64,000 bases of DNA from an uncultured Thalassolituus sp. (GTDB lineage: Bacteria; Pseudomonadota; Gammaproteobacteria; Pseudomonadales; Oceanobacteraceae): assembly GCF_950066645.1 (NCBI RefSeq), contig NZ_CATMFB010000012.1, positions 62,001 through 126,000 of the forward strand, written 5' to 3'. The translations under genes and the position numbers were made by a program. Of this stretch, positions 1 to 7,375 are shown piece by piece. Every line of letters starts with the position of its first letter. Position 1 is the first letter of the stretch. The notes below the pieces were generated by a model. That model made no database searches and was not told the DNA's origin. It saw only the letters and a list, made by a program, of their open reading frames with translations.

Positions 1-78
1 CCTTATGGGTATTCAGCCTTCCGGCCCATCCGGTAAGGCAAGGAGTTCGCCTAAGCACAGCTTTGACGAAGGGCGGGC

Positions 79-107
79 ATTCTACAAGAAAGTCCAGGCA
101 TGTTCAA
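79..107 (-). promoter_or_regulatory. Strong sigma70 promoter with GC-rich discriminator, firing off the left edge
   Basis: On the minus strand a TTGAAC -35 (107-102) is followed by a 17-nt spacer and a TAGAAT -10 (84-79), then a GCCCGCCC discriminator. GC-rich discriminators are typical of stringently controlled promoters of ribosomal and translation genes. The transcribed gene lies outside the window; rpmH or dnaA would fit the adjacent origin-like region. Confidence 0.6.
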
Positions 108-119
108 ACTATGATCACA

Positions 120-470
120 TCTGCCTTCTCTGGCGAATTGTGAACAACTTCTATGATAAATCGTGTTTTTTCACAGATTCTGTGGATAACTCTGTGAGTA
201 GTCTGGAGTTAAGTGTTTCATACGCCCGTTTGATGGGGGCTGAGATAAACTGATCAGAAACAGAACAGTCACATCAAAAACAGAAAAAGTCTTTATTTTT
301 CAATGATTAATTCAAAAGCATCGTGATTTCTTATGCACCTGTCAGATTTATGACCCTTATCCTGAAGGGCCGGCAGAGCGCGGAGATTCTGACGTTTCTG
401 ATTGTGGGTAGTTTCAGTGGATAACCACACACCCTGTGGATATTTCTGTGCATAGCCCTGTGAGAATGCA
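120..470. other. oriC: Candidate chromosomal replication origin (oriC-like DnaA-box cluster)
   Basis: Gene-free stretch with one perfect DnaA box on the minus strand (TGTGGATAA at 181-189) and several one-mismatch copies: 139-147, 331-339, 416-424, 435-443 and 447-455. An AT-rich section at about 265-330 could be the unwinding element. The leftward promoter at 79-107 resembles those of rpmH, and in many gammaproteobacteria oriC lies between rpmH and dnaA. Here, however, dnaA is not the gene to the right; it could lie beyond the left edge or elsewhere. The box pattern is seen directly; the origin call is inference. Confidence 0.55.
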
Positions 471-552
471 GTATTTACGGGGCTTATCGGGGAGTGAAGA
501 AGTTCAGAAGGCGCTCTGCTATGCTTGCGTCAGGAAAATGACGAGATCAACG

Positions 553-813
553 ATGTCTCTTAAGACCTGGATAAATCAACGGGCCATGCACGAGCGACGC
601 TACCTCACCCGCTTTGCGATTGGTGCCACCCTGTTCTTCGGGGGCGCCGGCGGAATGCTGTACGCCGAGCACCTGATTCTGCCGTCACTGCAACAGGAGA
701 TCGTCGCCCTGATTGCATTACTCATCTCAGGCGCAGGTGCTCTTGCTGCAGCGAGCGGGTATATTATGCTGCTTCTTATCCGGATATTCAGAGCCCCGCC
801 CCGACATGACTGA
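553..813 (+). CDS. Small inner-membrane protein, uncharacterised
   Basis: Predicted 86-residue protein with a short basic N-terminus (SLKTWINQRAMHERRYL) and two hydrophobic segments at about residues 20-40 and 50-75, so a small two-helix inner-membrane protein. No catalytic motif is visible and I do not recognise a family. The start at 553 has only a weak GAGA upstream; an alternative ATG at 538 has AGGA too close to it. The next gene overlaps the stop by ATGA-type coupling, so the two are probably one transcript. It sits directly beside the candidate origin. Confidence 0.6.
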   Translation: MSLKTWINQRAMHERRYLTRFAIGATLFFGGAGGMLYAEHLILPSLQQEIVALIALLISGAGALAAASGYIMLLLIRIFRAPPRHD

Positions 814-1174
814 GCGCTTCCCCGACCTCGAAATCTATCTGCTGAAACCCGACATCAAGGCCGTCGGCGAGTGGCTGACCTCCCTGTTCTCTGATCTGGA
901 GGCACTGGTTCATAGCGAAAGTCGCTGCCACTGGCGTGCAGGGACAATGGATATCTTCCTCAACGACAAAGCAGAGAAAAACTTTGCCAGCCTCTGGTTC
1001 CGCAGCAACAACACAGCGTGGAATAACGATCTCGAGCTGGGCCGTGCAGCATTCGCCGCGTTAGGCTGCGAAGTCCGCTGCAGTGACAGTAGCTGGCAGG
1101 AAGGTGAGGAAGAAAGCCCGGATGAGGGCTGGGTCAAGATAAACCGCAACGGCGAAAAGCCCTGTCACTGGTAA
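806..1174 (+). CDS. Uncharacterised small cytosolic protein
   Basis: 122-residue soluble acidic protein without signal peptide or membrane segment. The start at 806 overlaps the end of the preceding membrane-protein gene by 8 nt, which indicates translational coupling. Visible features are an N-terminal alpha/beta stretch (ERFPDLEIYLLKP), tryptophan-rich segments (HWRAG, WFRSN) and two cysteines near residues 93-97. I do not recognise the family. A role linked to the upstream membrane protein is only inferred from the overlap. Confidence 0.6.
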   Translation: MTERFPDLEIYLLKPDIKAVGEWLTSLFSDLEALVHSESRCHWRAGTMDIFLNDKAEKNFASLWFRSNNTAWNNDLELGRAAFAALGCEVRCSDSSWQEGEEESPDEGWVKINRNGEKPCHW

Positions 1175-1228
1175 GCTATCAATTTCTCTTGCGTGATAGT
1201 AAAAATCAAACACCCTCATAGTTGTTTT

Positions 1229-1243
1229 TGATAATCATTCTCA
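1229..1243 (+). promoter_or_regulatory. Fur box
   Basis: TGATAATCATTCTCA matches the 7-1-7 Fur consensus TGATAATnATTATCA with one mismatch. It lies about 33 bp upstream of the chosen start of the following gene, a normal position for Fur repression of that promoter. The match is seen directly; iron regulation is inferred. Confidence 0.75.
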
Positions 1244-1276
1244 TTAATGTATTCTTCTGACTGGAGGATACATGCA

Positions 1277-1693
1277 ATGCGACATATCACAGTACCTGAA
1301 AAGGCGATTCTAAGCGCATCGCGCCTGTCGATTGCGCACGAGCACATGGACCGTTTTGACTCACTGGATAATATGATCCGCAACTACCATGGCGAGCAGT
1401 TGCGCAGTGACCTGCTGAACGATTTTATTGATACCGGTCTTGAACTGGCAACGGACGCAGGAAATAAAGGACTGTCCCGTCTGCAAGAAAGCTGGCTACG
1501 GCGGATCTATACCACCCTGCGGGACTCCGGAATTAATTCTGAACTTCCAGCGCACTGGCGCCAGGCATGCCTGGAATCACTCTATCAGCCATTTTTTGCG
1601 CTACAGCATATTTACCAGAGCCGCCGCGACGGACGTTATGCCCTACGCTACCTGAGCCGGGAAATGCAGGTAATTTCAGGATACCTGCTATGA
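1277..1693 (+). CDS. Uncharacterised Fur-controlled protein (possibly FagA-like)
   Basis: 138-residue, mostly helical soluble protein. The start at 1277 is chosen over upstream ATGs because GGAGG at 1263-1267 sits 9 nt ahead. A near-perfect Fur box precedes it, so expression is expected when iron is scarce. The centre and C-terminus (segments around LPAHWRQACLESL and YQPFFALQHI) are vaguely reminiscent of the small Fur-associated FagA proteins of Pseudomonas, but I cannot confirm this and fumC/sodA are absent. Its stop overlaps the start of the next gene (ATGA). Confidence 0.65.
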   Translation: MRHITVPEKAILSASRLSIAHEHMDRFDSLDNMIRNYHGEQLRSDLLNDFIDTGLELATDAGNKGLSRLQESWLRRIYTTLRDSGINSELPAHWRQACLESLYQPFFALQHIYQSRRDGRYALRYLSREMQVISGYLL

Positions 1694-2067
1694 AAGCCCC
1701 GTCAGGCAAATGCGGCAACTGTGCATACCTGCTGAGCAGTGGAAAATGCCCGCTGGCAAATATGGAAGCGCTGGAAAAAAAATTTCCGCAGCTGGCGTTT
1801 CAGCACCTCGATACATACAGTTGTCACAGCGATGAGTTGTGCGGTGCGGGAGATGTTTTTCTGATGTTACGGGCCGAGGAAATTATTGGCATTGAAGACT
1901 GCTGGTTAGAAAATTCGCCTCTTCAGCAAGGCCTGAGCCTGAATAAACGCCGCATTTTTATCGATTTTGTACAGAACGAAAAAATGGATACTCCCGACTG
2001 GCAGCTACTCTTTGATAGCTTTACCAGCCGGGGAGCGGAAGTTATTCCGTTAACAGAAACCGTCTGA
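1690..2067 (+). CDS. Uncharacterised cysteine-rich protein in Fur-controlled operon
   Basis: 125-residue protein overlapping the upstream gene by 4 nt (ATGA). The N-terminal half has a CxxC pair at C8/C11, C20, and further cysteines at C45 and C51, an arrangement able to bind zinc or an iron-sulfur cluster. The rest is acidic without recognised motifs. With the Fur box at the head of the operon, a role in iron or iron-sulfur handling is plausible but unproven. An intrinsic terminator overlaps its stop codon. Confidence 0.65.
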   Translation: MKAPSGKCGNCAYLLSSGKCPLANMEALEKKFPQLAFQHLDTYSCHSDELCGAGDVFLMLRAEEIIGIEDCWLENSPLQQGLSLNKRRIFIDFVQNEKMDTPDWQLLFDSFTSRGAEVIPLTETV

Positions 2068-2086
2068 ATCCACAGACGGTTTTTTT
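2058..2086 (+). terminator. Rho-independent terminator of the Fur-box operon
   Basis: Perfect 9-bp stem AACCGTCTG / CAGACGGTT with a 6-nt loop, then six T. The stem begins inside the last codons of the upstream gene. On the minus strand it has no T-run, so it does not serve the convergent nuclease gene well. Confidence 0.9.
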
Positions 2087-2094
2087 AATTGGGA

Positions 2095-4860
2095 TCAGAC
2101 ATTAAACCAACGGCTGAAAAGGTTAATCAGCCAGTTAATCACGTCTGACCACACCTGACGACGGCTATCTTCAATCTGCACCTGCGCTGTGATGACTGAC
2201 TGGCCATCGCTGATTTCGATCAGCAGAGTCAGTGGCAACTGATTCATCAGATCGCGATCGGAATATACCTGCACCAGACCACCTTCAGTTACCTGAGCCG
2301 GAGCAGATGAATTCATTAATGTATACGCCAGCTCATCGTTGTCTGCATCATCGAAGTAAGGTGTCAGATCAAGCTGGTAGCTCTGATTTCTTCGGGAAAT
2401 TCCTATCGCAGGAATGTCCTCAACCTGCACTGGCGCAGTATTTTCTGGCACCATTTTCAGGCCAACAACAATAGGATCGTGATCGGACGAGCGGTAGGCA
2501 TCCGGCTGTGCGTAATGATCGACGGAACTGTATGGCTGGCCATTTTCTTCCGTCAGATAATCCATTAATGAATCTTCTACAGAGTTAATGTGCCAGGCGT
2601 CCACACTGACGACATCCGCAGTCAGATCACTGCTTGCCAGTGCATGATCAAGGCTGCCGAGCAGACCACTGAAGCTGTAGCTGAAGGGCTGTGCTTCTGT
2701 CGATGCCGGCGAGTATTTAAGGTTCGAAAAACCGGCGGCATAGAAGACCTGCATCGGATCCTCCTGACTGTAGGCATTCAGATCCCCCAGCACCATCACC
2801 CGCCCATCATCTGCCAGATACCCGACCAGAGCCTGAGCGGCACGGGTGCGGTTGTTATTACAGTTACCCTGACCGTCTGCGCCTTCGTTTTCTTCGCCGC
2901 ACGCCGAGCCCTTAGATTTAAGATGATTAACCGCGAGAGTAATCTCAGAACCGTTGACGGCAAATGTCTGAATTAATGCAGGGCGGTTACGGGTGTCATC
3001 AAACAGAGGTTCGCCCTGCTCATCCAACGGAGAGTTATCAGAACTAAGCACCCGCGCCTGCCCCACTGGGGTGACTCGTTCTGCGCGGTATATAAGCCCG
3101 ACCGCAATCTCATCACTGCCCAGCATCTCAGCCGCAGGAACCACCACACTGTATTCGTCCCCTGGCAGCTGCTGCGCGTTCAGCTCAGCGACCAACTGAC
3201 GGATAGCACTGGACTCGCCATAACCGTCATTTTCGATTTCCATCAGACCAATCACATCGGCATTGATCGCCGTCAGTGCAGCAACAATTTTGGCGCCCTG
3301 CATTTCAAGAGCATCAGCCGTCGGTGCTCCGCGGGAAGTAGGAAAGCCACCTCCCATGCCATCACCATTAAAGTAATTGAGTACATTCATCCCAGCGATC
3401 ACCAGGTCAGCGTCCACCGCAACCTGTGGCGACAAGGTGCGCGGATTGACCGGATCAATCGTTATTTCTGCAGGAATAACCATGAAGTTATTGCGGTAGG
3501 CGTGCATCACGCCTGACAACTGCGCGACTTCATCACCGATACGGAGAGGGTTGTCGGCGCGCAGGCCGGTTTCGTCCGGGAACGGAATAAACTCCGGATA
3601 CGATGCCGATACGCCATCATCTATCAATAACGCATCCAGAGTGCGCTGTGCATTCGCTGCGAGCGCCACCTCAGACCCCGGCAGAGCGATTTCTGTACCC
3701 TGAAAATGCAGACGTGATGACACAACAAACTGACCGTAATTTCCCAGTCCGTATCCTGTGCCGTAGAGGTCGCTGATCACCAGAGGAGCGGTCGCGTGAA
3801 CACGCATACCTTCGAGCGCTTCCCATTCGGTCAGTGAAGTAACCGGCAGAGACAGAGGTGTGCTTTCTGGCAGAGCCTGATTCTGCGCACACACAATATA
3901 ATCCGCTACCTGACTGAGCTGGGTGACCTGATTATATTCACTGACGTTCGCCATCAGTCGCACGCGGTCACCGACGCTCACATTGCTGCGGTAGTCGTAA
4001 ACAAAAATACCTTCTGAGGTCATGTCATCGTTATCGACTTCATGGTCCGCCTGCTGCAGCCAATAACCACTGTACTGATATGAGCTGTCACCATTTGCAA
4101 GCGGGCCGCCCTGAAGGTCCGCTACAACGACGGCTTCGACCACCTGTAATGAGCCAAGCAAGGGCGATGCATCGGCATTCACATCAAGGATATTCCCCTG
4201 AATGGCATGAATGCCGGTTGCCGGGTCACCGCAACTGCCGATCAGCGGTTCAGGAACGATATCGCAGGCATTAGCTCCACCGGGTGTGGGCGCCGCTGCG
4301 CTCCAGCCATTTGTCTCCCGCGCACCACCACTGCAACGCTGCAGCGACTGAGTGTCCTTCGCCGAATTCATATCTTCGTTCAGCTGGGGCTCCCCAGTCG
4401 AGAGAAGGGGCAGCAGACCGGTATCGTCACTGTCGTTTGTATCGTAGACAACCGCATCAATCAGGTTTTCTGTTGTTACCGCCGTGCCGTTCGGAAACGC
4501 AGTCGCTGACGCCCGGTAAAGTGCAACGGCATCTGCGCCGTTCTGAATCAGATTACTGTCAGGAGACACATCAAGATCACACCCAGCCACCTGAGCTGCG
4601 TCGCCGCACACCACGAAATAACCGTCATCACCAGTCTCGTAACCATCAAGCGACAGTGAAAAATAGCTGCTGTCGTTGCTGCCGTTAAAGAACACCAGCG
4701 ACAGTCCTGTCAGTGACTCAACACCAGAACCACCGTTGTACAGCTCGATAAATTCAGCGACGTCGGTAGAGGGGGTATCCGCATCGGATTCATTAATCAG
4801 GATATCTGCCTGGGCAGCACCTGAAGCCAGCAACGCCAGCCATAACGCGCGAGGAGACAT
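2095..4860 (-). CDS. Secreted extracellular nuclease, ExeM/lamin-tail-EEP type
   Basis: 921-residue predicted exported DNase. Order seen: signal peptide (cleavage near AAQA-D, residue 18); a lamin-tail-like domain (about 18-160) with the NESDADTPSTDVAEFIELYN region; an OB-fold-like middle (about 225-345); an endonuclease/exonuclease/phosphatase domain (about 470-810) with IENDG, NHLKSKG, GDLNAY, SLDHA and SSDHDP motifs supplying metal and catalytic residues; a C-terminal beta-rich domain. Related ExeM and Xds nucleases degrade extracellular DNA for phosphate or biofilm turnover. The end is an aromatic amphipathic segment (WLINLFSRWF), not the GlyGly-CTERM anchor of Shewanella ExeM. It stands alone downstream of the Nudix gene. 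Confidence 0.85.
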   Translation of the reverse strand: MSPRALWLALLASGAAQADILINESDADTPSTDVAEFIELYNGGSGVESLTGLSLVFFNGSNDSSYFSLSLDGYETGDDGYFVVCGDAAQVAGCDLDVSPDSNLIQNGADAVALYRASATAFPNGTAVTTENLIDAVVYDTNDSDDTGLLPLLSTGEPQLNEDMNSAKDTQSLQRCSGGARETNGWSAAAPTPGGANACDIVPEPLIGSCGDPATGIHAIQGNILDVNADASPLLGSLQVVEAVVVADLQGGPLANGDSSYQYSGYWLQQADHEVDNDDMTSEGIFVYDYRSNVSVGDRVRLMANVSEYNQVTQLSQVADYIVCAQNQALPESTPLSLPVTSLTEWEALEGMRVHATAPLVISDLYGTGYGLGNYGQFVVSSRLHFQGTEIALPGSEVALAANAQRTLDALLIDDGVSASYPEFIPFPDETGLRADNPLRIGDEVAQLSGVMHAYRNNFMVIPAEITIDPVNPRTLSPQVAVDADLVIAGMNVLNYFNGDGMGGGFPTSRGAPTADALEMQGAKIVAALTAINADVIGLMEIENDGYGESSAIRQLVAELNAQQLPGDEYSVVVPAAEMLGSDEIAVGLIYRAERVTPVGQARVLSSDNSPLDEQGEPLFDDTRNRPALIQTFAVNGSEITLAVNHLKSKGSACGEENEGADGQGNCNNNRTRAAQALVGYLADDGRVMVLGDLNAYSQEDPMQVFYAAGFSNLKYSPASTEAQPFSYSFSGLLGSLDHALASSDLTADVVSVDAWHINSVEDSLMDYLTEENGQPYSSVDHYAQPDAYRSSDHDPIVVGLKMVPENTAPVQVEDIPAIGISRRNQSYQLDLTPYFDDADNDELAYTLMNSSAPAQVTEGGLVQVYSDRDLMNQLPLTLLIEISDGQSVITAQVQIEDSRRQVWSDVINWLINLFSRWFNV

Positions 4861-4977
4861 AAAGCACCATTAATTGTCTGAGAAATTTTCAGGTGCTCTA
4901 TTCAGCATGAAAGGAATGTCAGTGATGCGGCAGTTTTCTTACGTTTCTGTGCCGTAATTATTACAGCTTTAATGAGT

Positions 4978-5472
4978 TTACCGCTGAGCTAACCAACGCT
5001 CGACGATTTTTCCTGTCGCCGTATTCCATCCACGTAATTTTTCTGTGGGAATAATTTTATAGCTATCGAGTTCATTCTGATCAAGGGTGATCGCGCCCTG
5101 CGCCTTAACGTGAAAGCCAATAATCAGCTGATTGTAATCGTGGCCATTCACTCCCTTACCATCAAACAATTCAAAACCGATAAAGGTTGCCCCGGTGGCC
5201 GAAAGCCCCAGTTCTTCTTCTGTTTCACGCAGGGCGCAGATTTCCGGAGTTTCGCCGCGCTCGAGAAAGCCGGTAATAATACTGAACATACCCGGCGGCC
5301 AGAGCTTATTGTGCGCCAGCACCACCCCTTCAGGAGTTTCAACAACGACGGCGACCACTGGGGTCGGGTTATCCCAGAAAACAAAACCGCAGGAAACCGC
5401 ACAGGCTTTGCGTTCTTCACCGTCAATTATGCGGATTTCAATGTCCGCCTGACACTGGGGGCAGTATTTCAT
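4978..5472 (-). CDS. Nudix hydrolase with N-terminal zinc ribbon
   Basis: 164-residue NUDIX pyrophosphohydrolase. A four-cysteine zinc ribbon (C4, C7, C24, C28) precedes the Nudix domain, and the Nudix box at residues 68-90 is complete (GFLERGE...REtEEELGL). The zinc ribbon plus Nudix layout recalls NudC-type NADH pyrophosphatases but the protein is shorter; the substrate is unknown. Its ATG overlaps the stop of the upstream COG0523 GTPase (ATGA), so the two are translationally coupled, and expression probably follows the Zur-like site ahead of the GTPase. The ribbon makes it a possible client of the GTPase (inference). Confidence 0.85.
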   Translation of the reverse strand: MKYCPQCQADIEIRIIDGEERKACAVSCGFVFWDNPTPVVAVVVETPEGVVLAHNKLWPPGMFSIITGFLERGETPEICALRETEEELGLSATGATFIGFELFDGKGVNGHDYNQLIIGFHVKAQGAITLDQNELDSYKIIPTEKLRGWNTATGKIVERWLAQR

Positions 5473-6449
5473 CCGTTAGTCTCCAGGCATTGGAATAAAG
5501 TATCTTGCAGGGTCTGGTGGTCGGGAGGTGTCGCGCTGATAATTTCCAGACGACTTTCTTCCAGCGCCCGGGTAGGCATTTCTGACAACACCCCCTCCCG
5601 CCAGTTAAACACATAATAGCCTTCCGTCGTACGCAGCAGTCCTTTCGCCCGCTCAACATCCAGCAGATCAAACCAGTGGCGCAGCCTGTTGAGATTGAAT
5701 ATCTGATCACCCGCCAATAACCAGCCGACTGAAAAATGCCCTTCGCCGTGCCCTTCAAACCGATGGAAACGCTCCCCGGGAGCGAGCGCAACGGGGGCGG
5801 TTTCTTCACGGCTGTGATGGTGATGGCCGGTATGATCCTGCAACGTCAGCCGCAAGGGGTCTGCAGGCAACGACAGCAGACTGATATCGAGCTTGCCATA
5901 GGTGGTGCGGATAACCGCCACTTTCGGCGGGACAGACGCCTCTGCCAGATCAGTAAAGCGCTTGAGGTCTTCCTCCGGACAGGCATCGGTTTTATTGGCG
6001 ACCAGCACATCAGACAGCTGTATCTGATCTATAAAGGTATCATTACTGGTGTAGCGTGGCTGGCTGAGGTGACGGGGATCGATCAGACACAGGTTTGCCC
6101 CCGGCTCGAGCAGATCCCGGTAATGCTCGTTGCGCAGTGTTTCAAGCACCTTACGTGGGTGACCCAGACCCGTCGGCTCGATCAGGATGACATCGGGCTT
6201 TTCCCGGGCAATTAACATGTTCAGCCCCATCTGAAAGGGCAGGCCCGACACGCAGCAGAGACACCCTCCCGGTACTTCCCGTACAACAGCACCACTGGCC
6301 GTGAGAATCGCACCGTCGACACCGACCTCGCCAAACTCGTTAACCAACACCGCCCACTTCTGCCCTGCCGGAACCTGAGTCAGTAAGTCGAGAATGGCAG
6401 TTGTTTTTCCGGTACCGAGAAATCCGGTAATCAGATGAACCCGTATCAT
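5469..6449 (-). CDS. COG0523 (CobW/YjiA-type) metal-chaperone GTPase
   Basis: 326-residue G3E-family GTPase. Visible: Walker A GFLGTGKTT (9-17), the CxCC metal-binding motif at C63, C65, C66, an IEPTGLG switch region, guanine-specificity NKTD near residue 153, and a histidine-rich loop (GHHHHSRE) near 213, with a CobW C-terminal domain. COG0523 proteins such as ZigA and ZNG1 deliver zinc to client enzymes in a GTP-dependent way. A Zur-like operator lies 22 bp upstream of the start, and the next gene in the operon encodes a zinc-ribbon protein. Both support a zinc role over cobalt. The start has AGGA about 9 nt upstream. Confidence 0.88.
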   Translation of the reverse strand: MIRVHLITGFLGTGKTTAILDLLTQVPAGQKWAVLVNEFGEVGVDGAILTASGAVVREVPGGCLCCVSGLPFQMGLNMLIAREKPDVILIEPTGLGHPRKVLETLRNEHYRDLLEPGANLCLIDPRHLSQPRYTSNDTFIDQIQLSDVLVANKTDACPEEDLKRFTDLAEASVPPKVAVIRTTYGKLDISLLSLPADPLRLTLQDHTGHHHHSREETAPVALAPGERFHRFEGHGEGHFSVGWLLAGDQIFNLNRLRHWFDLLDVERAKGLLRTTEGYYVFNWREGVLSEMPTRALEESRLEIISATPPDHQTLQDTLFQCLETNG

Positions 6450-6470
6450 GGCGATGTATCCTGAACCTAA

Positions 6471-6485
6471 TGTAATAGTGTAACA
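6471..6485 (-). promoter_or_regulatory. Zur-like operator before the COG0523 operon
   Basis: On the minus strand TGTTACACTATTACA matches the Zur-type pattern TGTTATAnTATAACA at all but two positions. It is also part of a perfect 6-1-6 palindrome (TAGTGT-A-ACACTA, 6476-6488). A zur gene and a second similar site are present at 26.8 kb in this window, which strengthens the call. Confidence 0.6.
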
Positions 6486-6556
6486 CTAATATCACTGGCA
6501 TCGCTTCGGGGGCAATCGCATAATCCGACAACCCACTGTTTAACGGACCGGTTGCC

Positions 6557-7375
6557 ATGCACGAGACCAATTTACTGACACTGGCGATGCGTCTCGCATC
6601 GCAGGCAGGAGAACTGATCGCGAGCCAGCGTCAGGCCCTTAGCGTCTCCTTTAAAGACGGTACAGAGCTGGTCACGCAGGCCGACGTTGCCGCCGACCGG
6701 CTGATTACTGAAGGCATTCTGACTATCTATCCGGATCATCAGATACTGTCAGAAGAACTGAATCCAGAGCAGGCAACCGATGCCGAGCACCTGTGGATTA
6801 TTGCCCCCATCGACGGCACCGTTAACTTCGCCCACAAGCATCCTCAGGTCGCGGTGTCTATCGCTTATTACCACAAGGGCAAGGCCAGGCTCGGAGTTGT
6901 TCACAACCCGTTTCTGCAGGAAACCTTTCATGCGCAGGCAGGCAAAGGCGCCCGCCTGAACGACCAGCCGATCCGTGTATCAGGAAAAGAAGAACTGAAG
7001 CGAGCGCTGGTCGCAACTGGCTTTCCATACGTTAAAGACGAGCTGCCGCTGTTAATGAATCGCCTTCATACCGTCCTACAGAATTGTGCCGACGTCCGAC
7101 GTCTGGGATCAGCAGCACTGGACATCTGCTGGCTCGCCTGCGGTCGGCTGGACGTGTATTACGAAAGTGTTAAGCCCTGGGATTTCGCCGCAGCGCAATT
7201 GATTGCCCGCGAAGCAGGAGCCATCACCGGACACATACACCCATTGCCCGCCGGTGCAAACCCAGAGCTGTGTGGTGACAATCTGCTGATGTCGACCCCC
7301 GCGCTGTTTAAGCCACTACAGGCTCTACTCCAGCAGGCAGATCAGCTTACTTCAAAGCAAGCTGCGACTGCCTGA
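6557..7375 (+). CDS. Inositol monophosphatase-family protein with altered metal site
   Basis: 272-residue member of the IMPase/SuhB/CysQ superfamily, which hydrolyses sugar or nucleotide phosphates with Mg2+. Conserved SEEL and PWDFAAA motifs are present. The second metal motif, normally DPIDGT, reads APIDGT: the first Asp (D84 in SuhB) is Ala83 here. That residue ligates catalytic metal, so activity may be reduced, lost or changed. The gene is divergent from the zinc GTPase and its 3' end overlaps the convergent lipase-foldase gene by 29 bp. A regulatory rather than catalytic role, as proposed for SuhB, is possible. Confidence 0.85.
   Translation: MHETNLLTLAMRLASQAGELIASQRQALSVSFKDGTELVTQADVAADRLITEGILTIYPDHQILSEELNPEQATDAEHLWIIAPIDGTVNFAHKHPQVAVSIAYYHKGKARLGVVHNPFLQETFHAQAGKGARLNDQPIRVSGKEELKRALVATGFPYVKDELPLLMNRLHTVLQNCADVRRLGSAALDICWLACGRLDVYYESVKPWDFAAAQLIAREAGAITGHIHPLPAGANPELCGDNLLMSTPALFKPLQALLQQADQLTSKQAATA

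Noticed and set aside
5-253. 82-residue open frame at the left edge, plus strand
   Set aside because: It crosses the leftward promoter and DnaA boxes, has no ribosome-binding site and no protein-like composition.
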